From Nitratiruptor sp. (GTDB lineage: Bacteria; Campylobacterota; Campylobacteria; Campylobacterales; Nitratiruptoraceae), in contig WGAX01000217.1 in the NCBI GenBank assembly GCA_015494595.1, positions 1 through 24,856 of the forward strand: DNA of 24,856 nucleotides, read 5' to 3'. Numbering within the stretch: the first letter of the stretch is position 1; each line of letters opens with the position of its first letter. Positions 6,440 through 13,907 of the stretch are shown here, one piece after another. A program made the translations under genes and the position numbers. The notes below the pieces were generated by a model. It did not search any database, had not been told where the DNA came from, and saw only the letters and a list, made by a program, of their open reading frames with translations.

Positions 6440-8347
6440 ATGAGCAAAGTTTTGGGAATAGATTTAGGAACCACCAACTCTTGTATGGCAATTTATGAAG
6501 GAAAAGAGGCAAAAGTTATCCCAAATAAAGAGGGTAAAAATACTACACCATCAGTGGTGGCTTTTACAGATAAGGGGGAAGTTTTAGTAGGTGATCCTGC
6601 AAAAAGACAGATGATTACCAACCCTAAAAGAACTATTTATTCAGTAAAAAGAATTATGGGTATGATGTGTAATGAGCCCCAAGCACAAGAGGCTAAAAAG
6701 AGATTGCCATATGAGATAGTAGACAGAAATGGTGCTTGTGCTGTTGAAGTAGATGGCAAAGTCTATACACCACAAGAGATCAGTGCAAAAATTCTGATGA
6801 AGCTTAAAGAGGATGCAGAGGCTTATCTTGGTCAAGAGATTACGGAGGCGGTTATTACTGTGCCTGCATACTTTAACGATGCACAAAGAAAGGCTACAAA
6901 AGAGGCTGGAACAATTGCAGGACTTAATGTATTAAGAATTATCAATGAGCCAACTGCAGCAGCGCTTGCTTATGGGCTTGATAAAAAGAGTGCAGAAAAG
7001 ATTGTAGTATATGACCTTGGTGGTGGTACATTTGATGTGACTATTTTGGAGACTGGCGATAATGTTGTAGAGGTTTTGGCAACTGGCGGTGATGCGTTTT
7101 TGGGAGGAGATGACTTTGACAACCGTATTATTGACTGGCTTGTAGAGGAGTTCAAAAAAGAGACAGGTATTGATCTTAAACAAGATATTATGGCTCTACA
7201 AAGACTTAAAGAGGCAGCAGAAAATGCTAAAAAAGAGTTAAGCTCTGCGATGGAGACTGAAATTAACTTGCCATTTATCACAGCAGATCAGACAGGTCCA
7301 AAACACCTAGTCAAAAAGCTAACTCGTGCTAAATTTGAAAGTCTCATTGAAGATTTGGTAGAGAAAACTATCACAATTGCACAAAATGTGCTCAAAGACT
7401 CTGGTCTTAGCAAAGATGAAGTGAATGAGGTAGTACTTGTAGGTGGATCTACTAGAATTCCATTGGTGCAAAAGAAAGTAAAAGAGTTCTTTGGCAAAGA
7501 GCCAAACAAATCTGTAAACCCAGATGAGGTGGTAGCAGTTGGTGCTGCAATTCAAGGGGCAGTACTTAAAGGTGATGTAAAAGATGTATTGCTTCTTGAT
7601 GTTACACCACTTAGCCTCGGAATTGAGACACTTGGTGGTGTTATGACTAAGATTATTGAAAAGGGAACAACAATTCCGGTCAAGAAGACACAAATATTCA
7701 GTACTGCTGAAGATAATCAGCCAGCCGTTACTATTCATGTATTGCAAGGTGAAAGAGAGCTAGCAAAAGATAACAAATCACTAGGACAGTTTACACTAGA
7801 AGGGATTCCGCCAGCCCCAAGAGGTGTGCCACAAATTGAGGTAACATTTGATATTGATGCAAACGGAATTTTGACTGTAAGTGCAAAAGATAAAGCAACA
7901 GGCAAAGCGCAAGAGATCAAAATTACTGGATCAAGCGGTCTTAGCGAAGAGGAGATCCAAAAAATGATCCAAGAAGCAGAAGCGCATAAAGAGGAGGATA
8001 GAAAACGAAGAGAGTTGATTGAGGCTAGAAACCAAGCTGATGCTTTGGCATATCAGACAGAAAAGAGCCTCAAAGAGGTGGGTGATGCAATCAGTGCAGA
8101 TGAGAGAGCAAAAATTGAAGCAGCTCTTAATGATTTAAAAACTGTACTGAAAGATGAAAATGCTACAAAAGAGCAGATTGAAGCTAAAGTGCACGCCCTT
8201 ACACAAGTGAGCCATAAACTTGCTGAGGCTATGTATCAAAAAGAGCAAGGCAGCGCAGGTGCAGGTGCAAGTAGCGAAGCGGGTGCAGGAGCTGGACAGA
8301 AAAAGAGTGGCGGAGATGATGAAGTAATCGATGCAGAGGTAGAGTAG
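6440..8347 (+). CDS. dnaK: Chaperone protein DnaK (Hsp70)
   Basis: DnaK is the ATP-dependent Hsp70 that binds exposed hydrophobic segments of client proteins, working with DnaJ and GrpE. It is 635 residues, the normal length. The ATPase domain has GIDLGTTNSCMAIYEG at the start, VYDLGGGTFDVTIL near residue 192 and VVLVGGSTRIPLVQ near residue 332. The linker VLLLDVTPLSLGIETLGG leads into the peptide-binding domain. The tail is Ala/Gly/Ser-rich and ends DDEVIDAEVE, close to the conserved EEVD-like end. Ribosome site AAAGGAG is at 6428-6434. dnaJ is not adjacent. Confidence 0.99.
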   Translation: MSKVLGIDLGTTNSCMAIYEGKEAKVIPNKEGKNTTPSVVAFTDKGEVLVGDPAKRQMITNPKRTIYSVKRIMGMMCNEPQAQEAKKRLPYEIVDRNGACAVEVDGKVYTPQEISAKILMKLKEDAEAYLGQEITEAVITVPAYFNDAQRKATKEAGTIAGLNVLRIINEPTAAALAYGLDKKSAEKIVVYDLGGGTFDVTILETGDNVVEVLATGGDAFLGGDDFDNRIIDWLVEEFKKETGIDLKQDIMALQRLKEAAENAKKELSSAMETEINLPFITADQTGPKHLVKKLTRAKFESLIEDLVEKTITIAQNVLKDSGLSKDEVNEVVLVGGSTRIPLVQKKVKEFFGKEPNKSVNPDEVVAVGAAIQGAVLKGDVKDVLLLDVTPLSLGIETLGGVMTKIIEKGTTIPVKKTQIFSTAEDNQPAVTIHVLQGERELAKDNKSLGQFTLEGIPPAPRGVPQIEVTFDIDANGILTVSAKDKATGKAQEIKITGSSGLSEEEIQKMIQEAEAHKEEDRKRRELIEARNQADALAYQTEKSLKEVGDAISADERAKIEAALNDLKTVLKDENATKEQIEAKVHALTQVSHKLAEAMYQKEQGSAGAGASSEAGAGAGQKKSGGDDEVIDAEVE

Positions 8348-8352
8348 GGGCT

Positions 8353-8841
8353 ATGGCTCTTACTCACCCCTTTGCCCCAATTATTGATCAAAACTCAAAA
8401 ATCCTTATCTTAGGCTCTTTCCCAAGTATCAAATCCTTTGAAAACTCCTTTTACTACTCCCATCCTAAAAATCAGTTTTGGAGATTGTTAGCTAGAGTTT
8501 TAAATGAAAATGAGCCAAAAAGTGTTGAAGAGAAGGTAGCTTTTTTGCAACGCCGCCATATTGCTCTTTGGGATATGGTAAAAAGCTGTGAGAGAGAGAA
8601 CTCTTTGGATACTTCTCTCAAAAATATTCAAGTGAATGATATAGCTGCTCTTTTAAAAGAGTATCCCAATATCAAAGCAGTTTTTTTTACAGGAAGAAAA
8701 GCTGAATCGTTATATAAAAAGTACTTTTCCAATCTTCCTTATCCCTTTTTCTACCTTCCCTCACCATCTCCTGCGATGCAAAAAATGAGTTTTGAAGAGA
8801 AATTGCAAAAGTGGTCAATTTTAACAAAATTTTTACGATAA
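8353..8841 (+). CDS. DNA-deoxyinosine (hypoxanthine) glycosylase, UDG superfamily family 6
   Basis: This 162-residue protein belongs to the uracil-DNA glycosylase superfamily and matches the hypoxanthine-DNA glycosylase branch, which removes deaminated adenine. It begins THPFAPIIDQNSKILILGSFPS with the motif I loop GSFPS. YYSHPKNQFWRLL follows; the Asn of HPKN is the residue proposed as catalytic in the archaeal enzyme. The motif II-like PSPSPAMQ is near residue 136. Start ATG 8353 lies 5 bases after the dnaK stop, with AGGGG as ribosome site, so it should be co-transcribed with the heat-shock operon. The hypoxanthine preference is from family memory; uracil activity is possible. Confidence 0.85.
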   Translation: MALTHPFAPIIDQNSKILILGSFPSIKSFENSFYYSHPKNQFWRLLARVLNENEPKSVEEKVAFLQRRHIALWDMVKSCERENSLDTSLKNIQVNDIAALLKEYPNIKAVFFTGRKAESLYKKYFSNLPYPFFYLPSPSPAMQKMSFEEKLQKWSILTKFLR

Positions 8842-8847
8842 TTTAGA

Positions 8848-8878
8848 TACAATCAGCAAAATTTTTGAGGTAAAAGGA
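8848..8878 (+). promoter_or_regulatory. Possible promoter and ribosome site of the 736-residue gene
   Basis: The 43-base gap holds TACAAT (8848-8853), a 5/6 match to a -10 box after T-rich DNA, and AAAGGA (8873-8878) 6 bases before the ATG. No -35 is clear. The gene could instead be read from the dnaK operon, since no terminator is visible in the gap. Confidence 0.35.
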
Positions 8879-8884
8879 TCTAGA

Positions 8885-11095
8885 ATGTTTCATTCAATGG
8901 TGGCTGCCATCACCTCATTTTTTCTCTCTTTTTTTCAGCACCCTGCTCAGTCATACTCTCCTAAAGTTCCTGTAACTTCTACAACACATACTGCTCAAAG
9001 TGAGCGTAGTAGCTCATATTTTTATTATGATCAAGAAGATCATATTAGAGTACATTTAGAGATAGGAGAGAATAAAGGAATTACTACTGGCGATGTTGAA
9101 AAAAGATACTTTTTTCAAGGTGATATAAGAGTAGAAGGGTGTTTAGTAGATCATATTGAGCCAGATATTCATACCAAAATGGAGATCACAGATAGAAAAT
9201 ATCTAGATTTTGGTGTCCAGTTTGTAGCTCCTTGTAATGTACAACGGGCAGTAGTAAAGGGAGAGAAGATTATTCAAAATAGTGTAACTACTCATGGAAA
9301 AAAGTTTACTTCTATCAAAAAAGAGCATTTTGGTCCTGTTGTGATACCTAATAAAATTTTGGACTCTTTAGTCTCTATAGAGTTATTAAGTAGTGATCAA
9401 TCTTTGACATTGCAAGCACAGGAGTTAAAAAGTTTTCTTATAAAAGTTGTAGATAAAAATGGAGCACAAATAGATCCGCAAAAGATTGCCTCTGTCACAA
9501 TAAGATCACTTGATTCTACAAAACTAAAATTTCGTAATAGTAATGGGGAGTTATCTGGGGTTGTTAAAATTGATACGCCAAAAGATTCAAGTATAACTAT
9601 TGAAGCTCAAAGTGTTGGAGGTTCTGGTAGTGTTGGATTTGAGGTAGCAGTACGCATCTTGGGTGCTAAAACTCCTTTTACAGTAAAAAAGGAGTTTACA
9701 TTAACGATTAAAAAAGCGCCAATTGTAGATGTGCAGATTGTATTAGAGCCTCAGCAGCAAACCTTAGTTGCAAAGAGAGTGTATTATGTACATTATAGTT
9801 TTAAAAATGCAGATGAGCTATTAAATAGGGATGAGATAGAAAAGATTTTTATTGCTGTTAAAAATGCAAAAATTATCTATCAAAATCAAGAGGTGCCTAC
9901 TCTTGTACTTTATAAAGGCAAAAGTAGTGGAACATTTTATATAAAACCTTTGCAAGCTCATCAAAATGCGCAAATAGATATGAGGCTGTATCTGCGTAAT
10001 GGTAAAATAGTAACTAAAAAGCTTCTTCTCTCTGTTGTTGATATATCTTTAGCACAAATAAGTATCAATCCTGTTACAACGGTATATAAGGCTGAAGAGA
10101 ATATGTATGTAACTCAATTTATAGTTTATGTGCGAGGAGCACAACCTTTTGAGCGCTATAATGTGGATGTGATAACACCTAAAATTCTCTATCCCTCTGC
10201 ATACTATGATGGGTTTATTAAAGGGACGCTAGATTATGAGAATAAAAGTGTTTATTATAACGGGATTAAAAAGGGTAACTATAGTGGAAAAATAGAGAGA
10301 GGGTATCAGACTCTTTTTAGCTCCTCTTTTTACGATTTGCAGCAGGTGGCTATTGGTATAGATAAATTAATTATTCTTCCTAATAAATATAGTAATGATA
10401 AATCGCTTGTAGGTAATTGGAATATTGTTGATATACAGGATAATAAGCTTGTATTAGCAGAGGAAGCACAAAAAACTCAAGATAAGCTCAGTTTTGTAAT
10501 AGGCAGTGAAGTTCGTTATGATCCGATCCATTATACATTAGCTACTATGAGTTTAGACAGTCCTGATCACAGCTATGTAGTTGATGAAAATGGTACCTTT
10601 ACATTTAGTGTTACCTATCCCCCGTTTATGACAGGAAAGGATATATTTGTTGGTATTCATAAAACAGAGGGTAATAAAAGAGTAGGTAACTCCTTTAAAT
10701 TGACGCTTCAAGGTACAGGTCTTACATATCCAGAAGAGTTTACCTGTGCAGATAGGAGTGTATGTGTATGGAGAATTACTATTAATCAAAAAGATAGTGC
10801 AGAGCGCTTAACCTATACCCGCATTGAGCATAACTGTGAGGCTACGAAAGGTGGATACAATTTATTAACAAGTTATCAGAAAGTGCATGGAGGTTGTCGT
10901 AGCTATTTGAGACCAAGAGAATTAAAAACAGATGAAAAGGGGTATATCTATTTATGTATCTTTCCCGATATTAAGTATAAAGAGGTAGAAACTAATGAGA
11001 CAAGTGGTGGAGGAAATACATTAAAAGTACCTGATGGATATGAAGAAGCTACCGTTAGTTGTAAATTCAATATTGATGAGGAGTTCCCTTACTGA
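8885..11095 (+). CDS. Large exported protein of unknown family, beta-rich
   Basis: This 736-residue protein is not recognised. Residues 4-17 are hydrophobic (MVAAITSFFLSFF), followed by HPAQSYS, and could be a signal peptide, although the usual basic residues before it are missing. The rest is rich in alternating hydrophobic and polar strands with repeated lysine-rich phrases such as FTLTIKKAP and KKLLLSVVDISLAQI. This suggests tandem Ig-like beta-sandwich domains; no catalytic motif is seen. Two cysteines are near the N-terminus (C86, C117) and six in the last 125 residues, fitting disulfides in the periplasm or on the surface. No transmembrane anchor, sortase-like or autotransporter end is visible. 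The stop overlaps the end of the convergent gene by 7 bases. Function unknown; a lineage-specific envelope protein is the best guess. Confidence 0.8.
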   Translation: MFHSMVAAITSFFLSFFQHPAQSYSPKVPVTSTTHTAQSERSSSYFYYDQEDHIRVHLEIGENKGITTGDVEKRYFFQGDIRVEGCLVDHIEPDIHTKMEITDRKYLDFGVQFVAPCNVQRAVVKGEKIIQNSVTTHGKKFTSIKKEHFGPVVIPNKILDSLVSIELLSSDQSLTLQAQELKSFLIKVVDKNGAQIDPQKIASVTIRSLDSTKLKFRNSNGELSGVVKIDTPKDSSITIEAQSVGGSGSVGFEVAVRILGAKTPFTVKKEFTLTIKKAPIVDVQIVLEPQQQTLVAKRVYYVHYSFKNADELLNRDEIEKIFIAVKNAKIIYQNQEVPTLVLYKGKSSGTFYIKPLQAHQNAQIDMRLYLRNGKIVTKKLLLSVVDISLAQISINPVTTVYKAEENMYVTQFIVYVRGAQPFERYNVDVITPKILYPSAYYDGFIKGTLDYENKSVYYNGIKKGNYSGKIERGYQTLFSSSFYDLQQVAIGIDKLIILPNKYSNDKSLVGNWNIVDIQDNKLVLAEEAQKTQDKLSFVIGSEVRYDPIHYTLATMSLDSPDHSYVVDENGTFTFSVTYPPFMTGKDIFVGIHKTEGNKRVGNSFKLTLQGTGLTYPEEFTCADRSVCVWRITINQKDSAERLTYTRIEHNCEATKGGYNLLTSYQKVHGGCRSYLRPRELKTDEKGYIYLCIFPDIKYKEVETNETSGGGNTLKVPDGYEEATVSCKFNIDEEFPY

Positions 11096-11400
11096 GCCTC
11101 TAAAAAGCCTAAAATAAAAAATGCGCCAATTGTTATAATTGGCGCAAAAATATAGATAATCTTTTCTCTGTTTTTAAAGAGATAGATATAAAACCACCCC
11201 CAAGCAAAAAGCAGCAGTAGTGTATGGGCTATGAAAAGAGGCATTACAATACGCAGATACTTATCAAAGTAGCTTGCAAAAAGCAAAAAGCTAAGTAGAC
11301 TTACATCCAATATAAACTGCTTCTTATCCCCTTCATAATCTTTGTAGATTTTATAGATAGCTAGCAAAAAGAGTATAATAAGTAGTAAAGCTAGTTTCAC
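11089..11400 (-). CDS. Small membrane protein, function unknown
   Basis: This 103-residue protein is very hydrophobic, with three to four likely membrane helices (about residues 2-17, 31-45, 49-75 and 82-99) and a short cytoplasmic-type loop IYKDYEGDKKQF. I do not recognise a family. The GTG start at 11400 overlaps the msrA stop (GTGA), with AAGGAG 8 bases upstream, so it belongs to the DUF255-msrA operon. An intrinsic terminator lies inside its last 20 codons, before the stop codon. Its 3' end overlaps the convergent 736-residue gene by 7 bases. Confidence 0.75.
   Translation of the reverse strand: MKLALLLIILFLLAIYKIYKDYEGDKKQFILDVSLLSFLLFASYFDKYLRIVMPLFIAHTLLLLFAWGWFYIYLFKNREKIIYIFAPIITIGAFFILGFLEAQ
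11112..11146 (-). terminator. Intrinsic terminator embedded in the 103-residue gene
   Basis: Read on the minus strand, TGCGCCAATT (11146-11137), a 5-base loop and AATTGGCGCA (11131-11122) form a perfect 10-bp stem. It is followed at once by TTTTTTATTTTA (11121-11110). This is the best-looking rho-independent terminator in the window. It lies within the coding frame, about 20 bases before the stop codon at 11091-11089. On the plus strand the stem is followed by A, not T, so it should not terminate the 736-residue gene. Confidence 0.75.
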
Positions 11401-11918
11401 TTAGCATACTCCTTAAAATTTTCTAAAAACTTTGCTACTTTTGGAGCGATTACCACTTGGCAGTAGCCTTGATAGGGGTTGGTGTTGAAGTAGTTTTGAT
11501 GATACTCTTCGGCTTTGTAAAACTCTCCTTGCTCAATGGTGGTAACGATTTTATTATCAAATTTTGGATTAAGTTTTTCGATTATCTTTTTTGCCGCTTC
11601 TTCTTGCTGTGGGTTTTGTGGGAAAATAGCACTGCGATATTGGGTGCCCACATCTGCACCTTGGCGGTTGAGCTGGGTTGGATCGTGCACACCAAAAAAT
11701 ATCTCCAAAAGCTGCTCATAGCTGATAACTTTTGGATCAAACTCAATCTTTACCACCTCTGCACACTTTGTTACACCCGCACACACCTGCTTATAAGTTG
11801 GATTTTTACGCCTGCATCCTGCATATCCATTTATTACCTTTTTAACCCCTTTTACTCTTTGAAAAATAGCTTCCAAGCACCAAAAGCATCCTCCTCCCAA
11901 AATAGCTACTTCACTCAT
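11397..11918 (-). CDS. msrA: Peptide methionine sulfoxide reductase MsrA
   Basis: MsrA reduces methionine-S-sulfoxide in proteins and free methionine, using a catalytic cysteine recycled by thioredoxin. The 173-residue protein has the catalytic motif GGGCFWC (C11), NPTYKQVC, CAEVVKIEFDP with the conserved Glu, VHDPTQLNRQGADVGTQYRS, and a C-terminal GYCQVV with a likely resolving cysteine (C153). No signal peptide is present, so it is cytosolic. Two positions look unusual: family GYAGG reads GYAGC (C35) and family GHAE reads KCAE (C52), adding cysteines near C46. Start ATG 11918 overlaps the DUF255 gene by 8 bases and has a GAGGAGA ribosome site. Expected pathway: oxidative protein repair. Confidence 0.96.
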   Translation of the reverse strand: MSEVAILGGGCFWCLEAIFQRVKGVKKVINGYAGCRRKNPTYKQVCAGVTKCAEVVKIEFDPKVISYEQLLEIFFGVHDPTQLNRQGADVGTQYRSAIFPQNPQQEEAAKKIIEKLNPKFDNKIVTTIEQGEFYKAEEYHQNYFNTNPYQGYCQVVIAPKVAKFLENFKEYAK

Positions 11919-13827
11919 TAAGCTTCTCCTCTATCTCTTGGCAGTTTTGGCTTTGCATATAGCAGCTGCTGCTATCACACAGCATAAAGCCATCAATTTC
12001 GCTGGCTTGCAGTAAAATAAAGGGGTAGCGAAGAAAATCGATCTCTTTACAGTTGGCCAAATTTTGCGCTTTGGCTTTAATAATTCGATCTTGATATAAA
12101 AAGCGCAAAATATCCTCAATAAACTTAGCGCTCCAAGGAGCATATCTATAGATTTTCTCACTATAAAACTCAATCGTATCAAAGCTAAAGTGTTTATACT
12201 TCTCATCTACCAAAGATGCTAGTGTAAGCATCGCTTCAGTAATCACTGCTGCAGAGCTTGGATAGGTGGTATCGCTGTGCTCAGCTTCACTCCAGATCTC
12301 CCCTTTGCTAAAATACCATCTACCCTCATCAAAAAACTGCGTCAATGCATCATTGACTAATAGATTAGCAGTGGCTAAATACTCCTCATTGAGTGTTGTT
12401 TTATATCCTTCCAGCAGTGCTACTGCCAAATAGGCGTAATCTTCCAAAAATGCTTTGATAGTGGGCTCTTTATCGATGAGCGCTACATGATAGAGGTGCT
12501 CATCTTTATACATTTTCTCAAGCAGCTTCTTCGTAGCCTCTTCAGCAACTTCAAGATATTTTGGATCAATTCTTGCAGCTATAAAGAGCGATTTTATCAT
12601 CATCGCATTCCAGCTGGTAATGATCTTCTTATCAATAAATGGATAGATACGCTCTTTGCGTAGACTCTTTAAAGAGTGCAGCGCCTTTTTACTTGTTTCG
12701 CATAGCTCAAGCTCTTCGCTTCTAATGATATTTTTACCTTCAAAATTGCCCTGGGGTGTGATTTGAAGCTTTTGCATCACAAGCTCAATCTCTTTGTCGC
12801 TAAAGCCATCTTTTTTGAGTTTTTCTACTACTTCATCAAAATCATATACAAAATATTTTCCCTCTTCCCCTTCGCTATCTGCATCGCTTGCGCTGTAAAA
12901 AAGGGCATTGCTTTGCATGTACTCCATTATAAAGGCTGCTATCTCAAAGGCTATACTTTTATAGATCTCCTTTTTGGTAGTGTGGTAGGCTTTGAGGTAG
13001 CTCTCCATCAAAAGTGCATTATCATATGCCATCTTCTCAAAGTGGGGCACAAGCCACTTCTCATCTGTGCTATAGCGACAAAATCCCCCATCTACCAAAT
13101 CTCTAAGCCCCCCTTTTGCCATATTTTGCAGGCTCACTTCTGCCATATGCAAAGCTTTTTCATCCTTTTCCAAGCGGTATATATCTAAGAGAGTATTGAT
13201 GGTAGAGGTGTGGGGGAATTTTGGCTTTGAGCCAAAGCCTCCATGAACTTCATCAAAAAACTGCTCGCAAGCCTTCACGAAATATTTGGCAATACTTTGA
13301 TCAAAACGCACCGCTTTTGTGGGGTTTTGAGGTTTTAAGTAGTGCAATATCTCTTTTGCCTCCTTTTTTATAGAGTTGGGATCTTTTTGATAAATACGCA
13401 CCATATTTTTAATAAGCTGCAAAAATCCAGGCATCCCATATCTAGGCTCAAGAGGAATGTAGGTGGCAGCAAAAAAGGGCTCCTTTTGGGGCGTCATAAA
13501 GATTGATAGGGGCCAGCCCCCTGGCTTTTGGGTAAGAAATTGATGCACCTCTTGATAGTATCTATCCACATCAGGGCGCTCCTCTTTGTCAACTTTGATA
13601 CTTATAAAGTGCTCATTTAAAAATTTGGCTACTTCAGAATTTGCAAAGACCTCCTTTTGCATCACATGGCACCAGTGGCAGCTGCTATAACCAATAGATA
13701 AAAATATAAGCTTGTTCTCCTCTTTTGCCCTTTGAAAAGCCTCCTCTCTCCAGGGATACCAATCGATTGGATCGTTTTGGTGCTGCTGGAGATAGGGAGA
13801 TTGCTCCTTTTGTAATCTATTTGCCAT
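11911..13827 (-). CDS. Cytosolic DUF255 / thioredoxin-domain protein (YyaL-like)
   Basis: This is the second DUF255 paralogue in the window, 638 residues from ATG 13827. It begins MANRLQKEQSPYLQQHQNDP with no signal peptide, so it should be cytosolic. The redox motif SSCHWCHVM (C50/C53), GGWPLSIFM, GGFGSKPKFPHTS, DGGFCRYSTDEKW, FEKMAYDNALL, SASDADSEGEEGKYF and KKIITSWNAMM all match the family closely, better than the exported copy. An upstream start at 13878 would add 17 unlikely residues; ATG 13827 has AAGGAG 4 bases away and is preferred. It overlaps msrA by 8 bases, so the two are co-translated, which hints at a thiol-redox or protein-repair role. The helical barrel may bind a sugar or other ligand; the substrate is unknown. 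Confidence 0.92.
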   Translation of the reverse strand: MANRLQKEQSPYLQQHQNDPIDWYPWREEAFQRAKEENKLIFLSIGYSSCHWCHVMQKEVFANSEVAKFLNEHFISIKVDKEERPDVDRYYQEVHQFLTQKPGGWPLSIFMTPQKEPFFAATYIPLEPRYGMPGFLQLIKNMVRIYQKDPNSIKKEAKEILHYLKPQNPTKAVRFDQSIAKYFVKACEQFFDEVHGGFGSKPKFPHTSTINTLLDIYRLEKDEKALHMAEVSLQNMAKGGLRDLVDGGFCRYSTDEKWLVPHFEKMAYDNALLMESYLKAYHTTKKEIYKSIAFEIAAFIMEYMQSNALFYSASDADSEGEEGKYFVYDFDEVVEKLKKDGFSDKEIELVMQKLQITPQGNFEGKNIIRSEELELCETSKKALHSLKSLRKERIYPFIDKKIITSWNAMMIKSLFIAARIDPKYLEVAEEATKKLLEKMYKDEHLYHVALIDKEPTIKAFLEDYAYLAVALLEGYKTTLNEEYLATANLLVNDALTQFFDEGRWYFSKGEIWSEAEHSDTTYPSSAAVITEAMLTLASLVDEKYKHFSFDTIEFYSEKIYRYAPWSAKFIEDILRFLYQDRIIKAKAQNLANCKEIDFLRYPFILLQASEIDGFMLCDSSSCYMQSQNCQEIEEKLNE

Positions 13828-13907
13828 AAAGCTCCTTTTTTGATGAATAATAAACAGTTTTTCGTTAAAATAAGGCAAGTTTTGCCAATTAATTTGAAAG
13901 GGAGGTT
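13828..13907. promoter_or_regulatory. Divergent promoter region between the DUF255-msrA and dsbD operons
   Basis: This 80-base gap must drive both directions. On the plus strand TAAAAT (13866-13871) is a candidate -10; on the minus strand TATTAT (13852-13847) is. An inverted repeat GGCAA-GTT-TTGCC (13874-13886) sits where plus-strand transcription would begin and could be an operator shared by the two redox operons. None of these matches is strong. Confidence 0.35.

Noticed and set aside
7319..7747. 142-residue antisense frame within dnaK
   Set aside because: Its sequence is rich in Cys, Asn and Tyr with no family features, as expected for the complement of a conserved coding region.
12763..13188. 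141-residue plus-strand frame opposite the DUF255 gene
   Set aside because: Hydrophobic, Cys/Ile-rich shadow of a well supported gene, with no ribosome site.
13828..13878. N-terminal extension of the cytosolic DUF255 protein
   Set aside because: The 17 extra residues do not resemble the family or a signal peptide, and the ATG at 13827 has a strong ribosome site.
13874..13886. GGCAA/TTGCC inverted repeat as a terminator
   Set aside because: The 5-bp stem with 3-base loop has no T tract and lies just upstream of dsbD; an operator is more plausible, still unproven.
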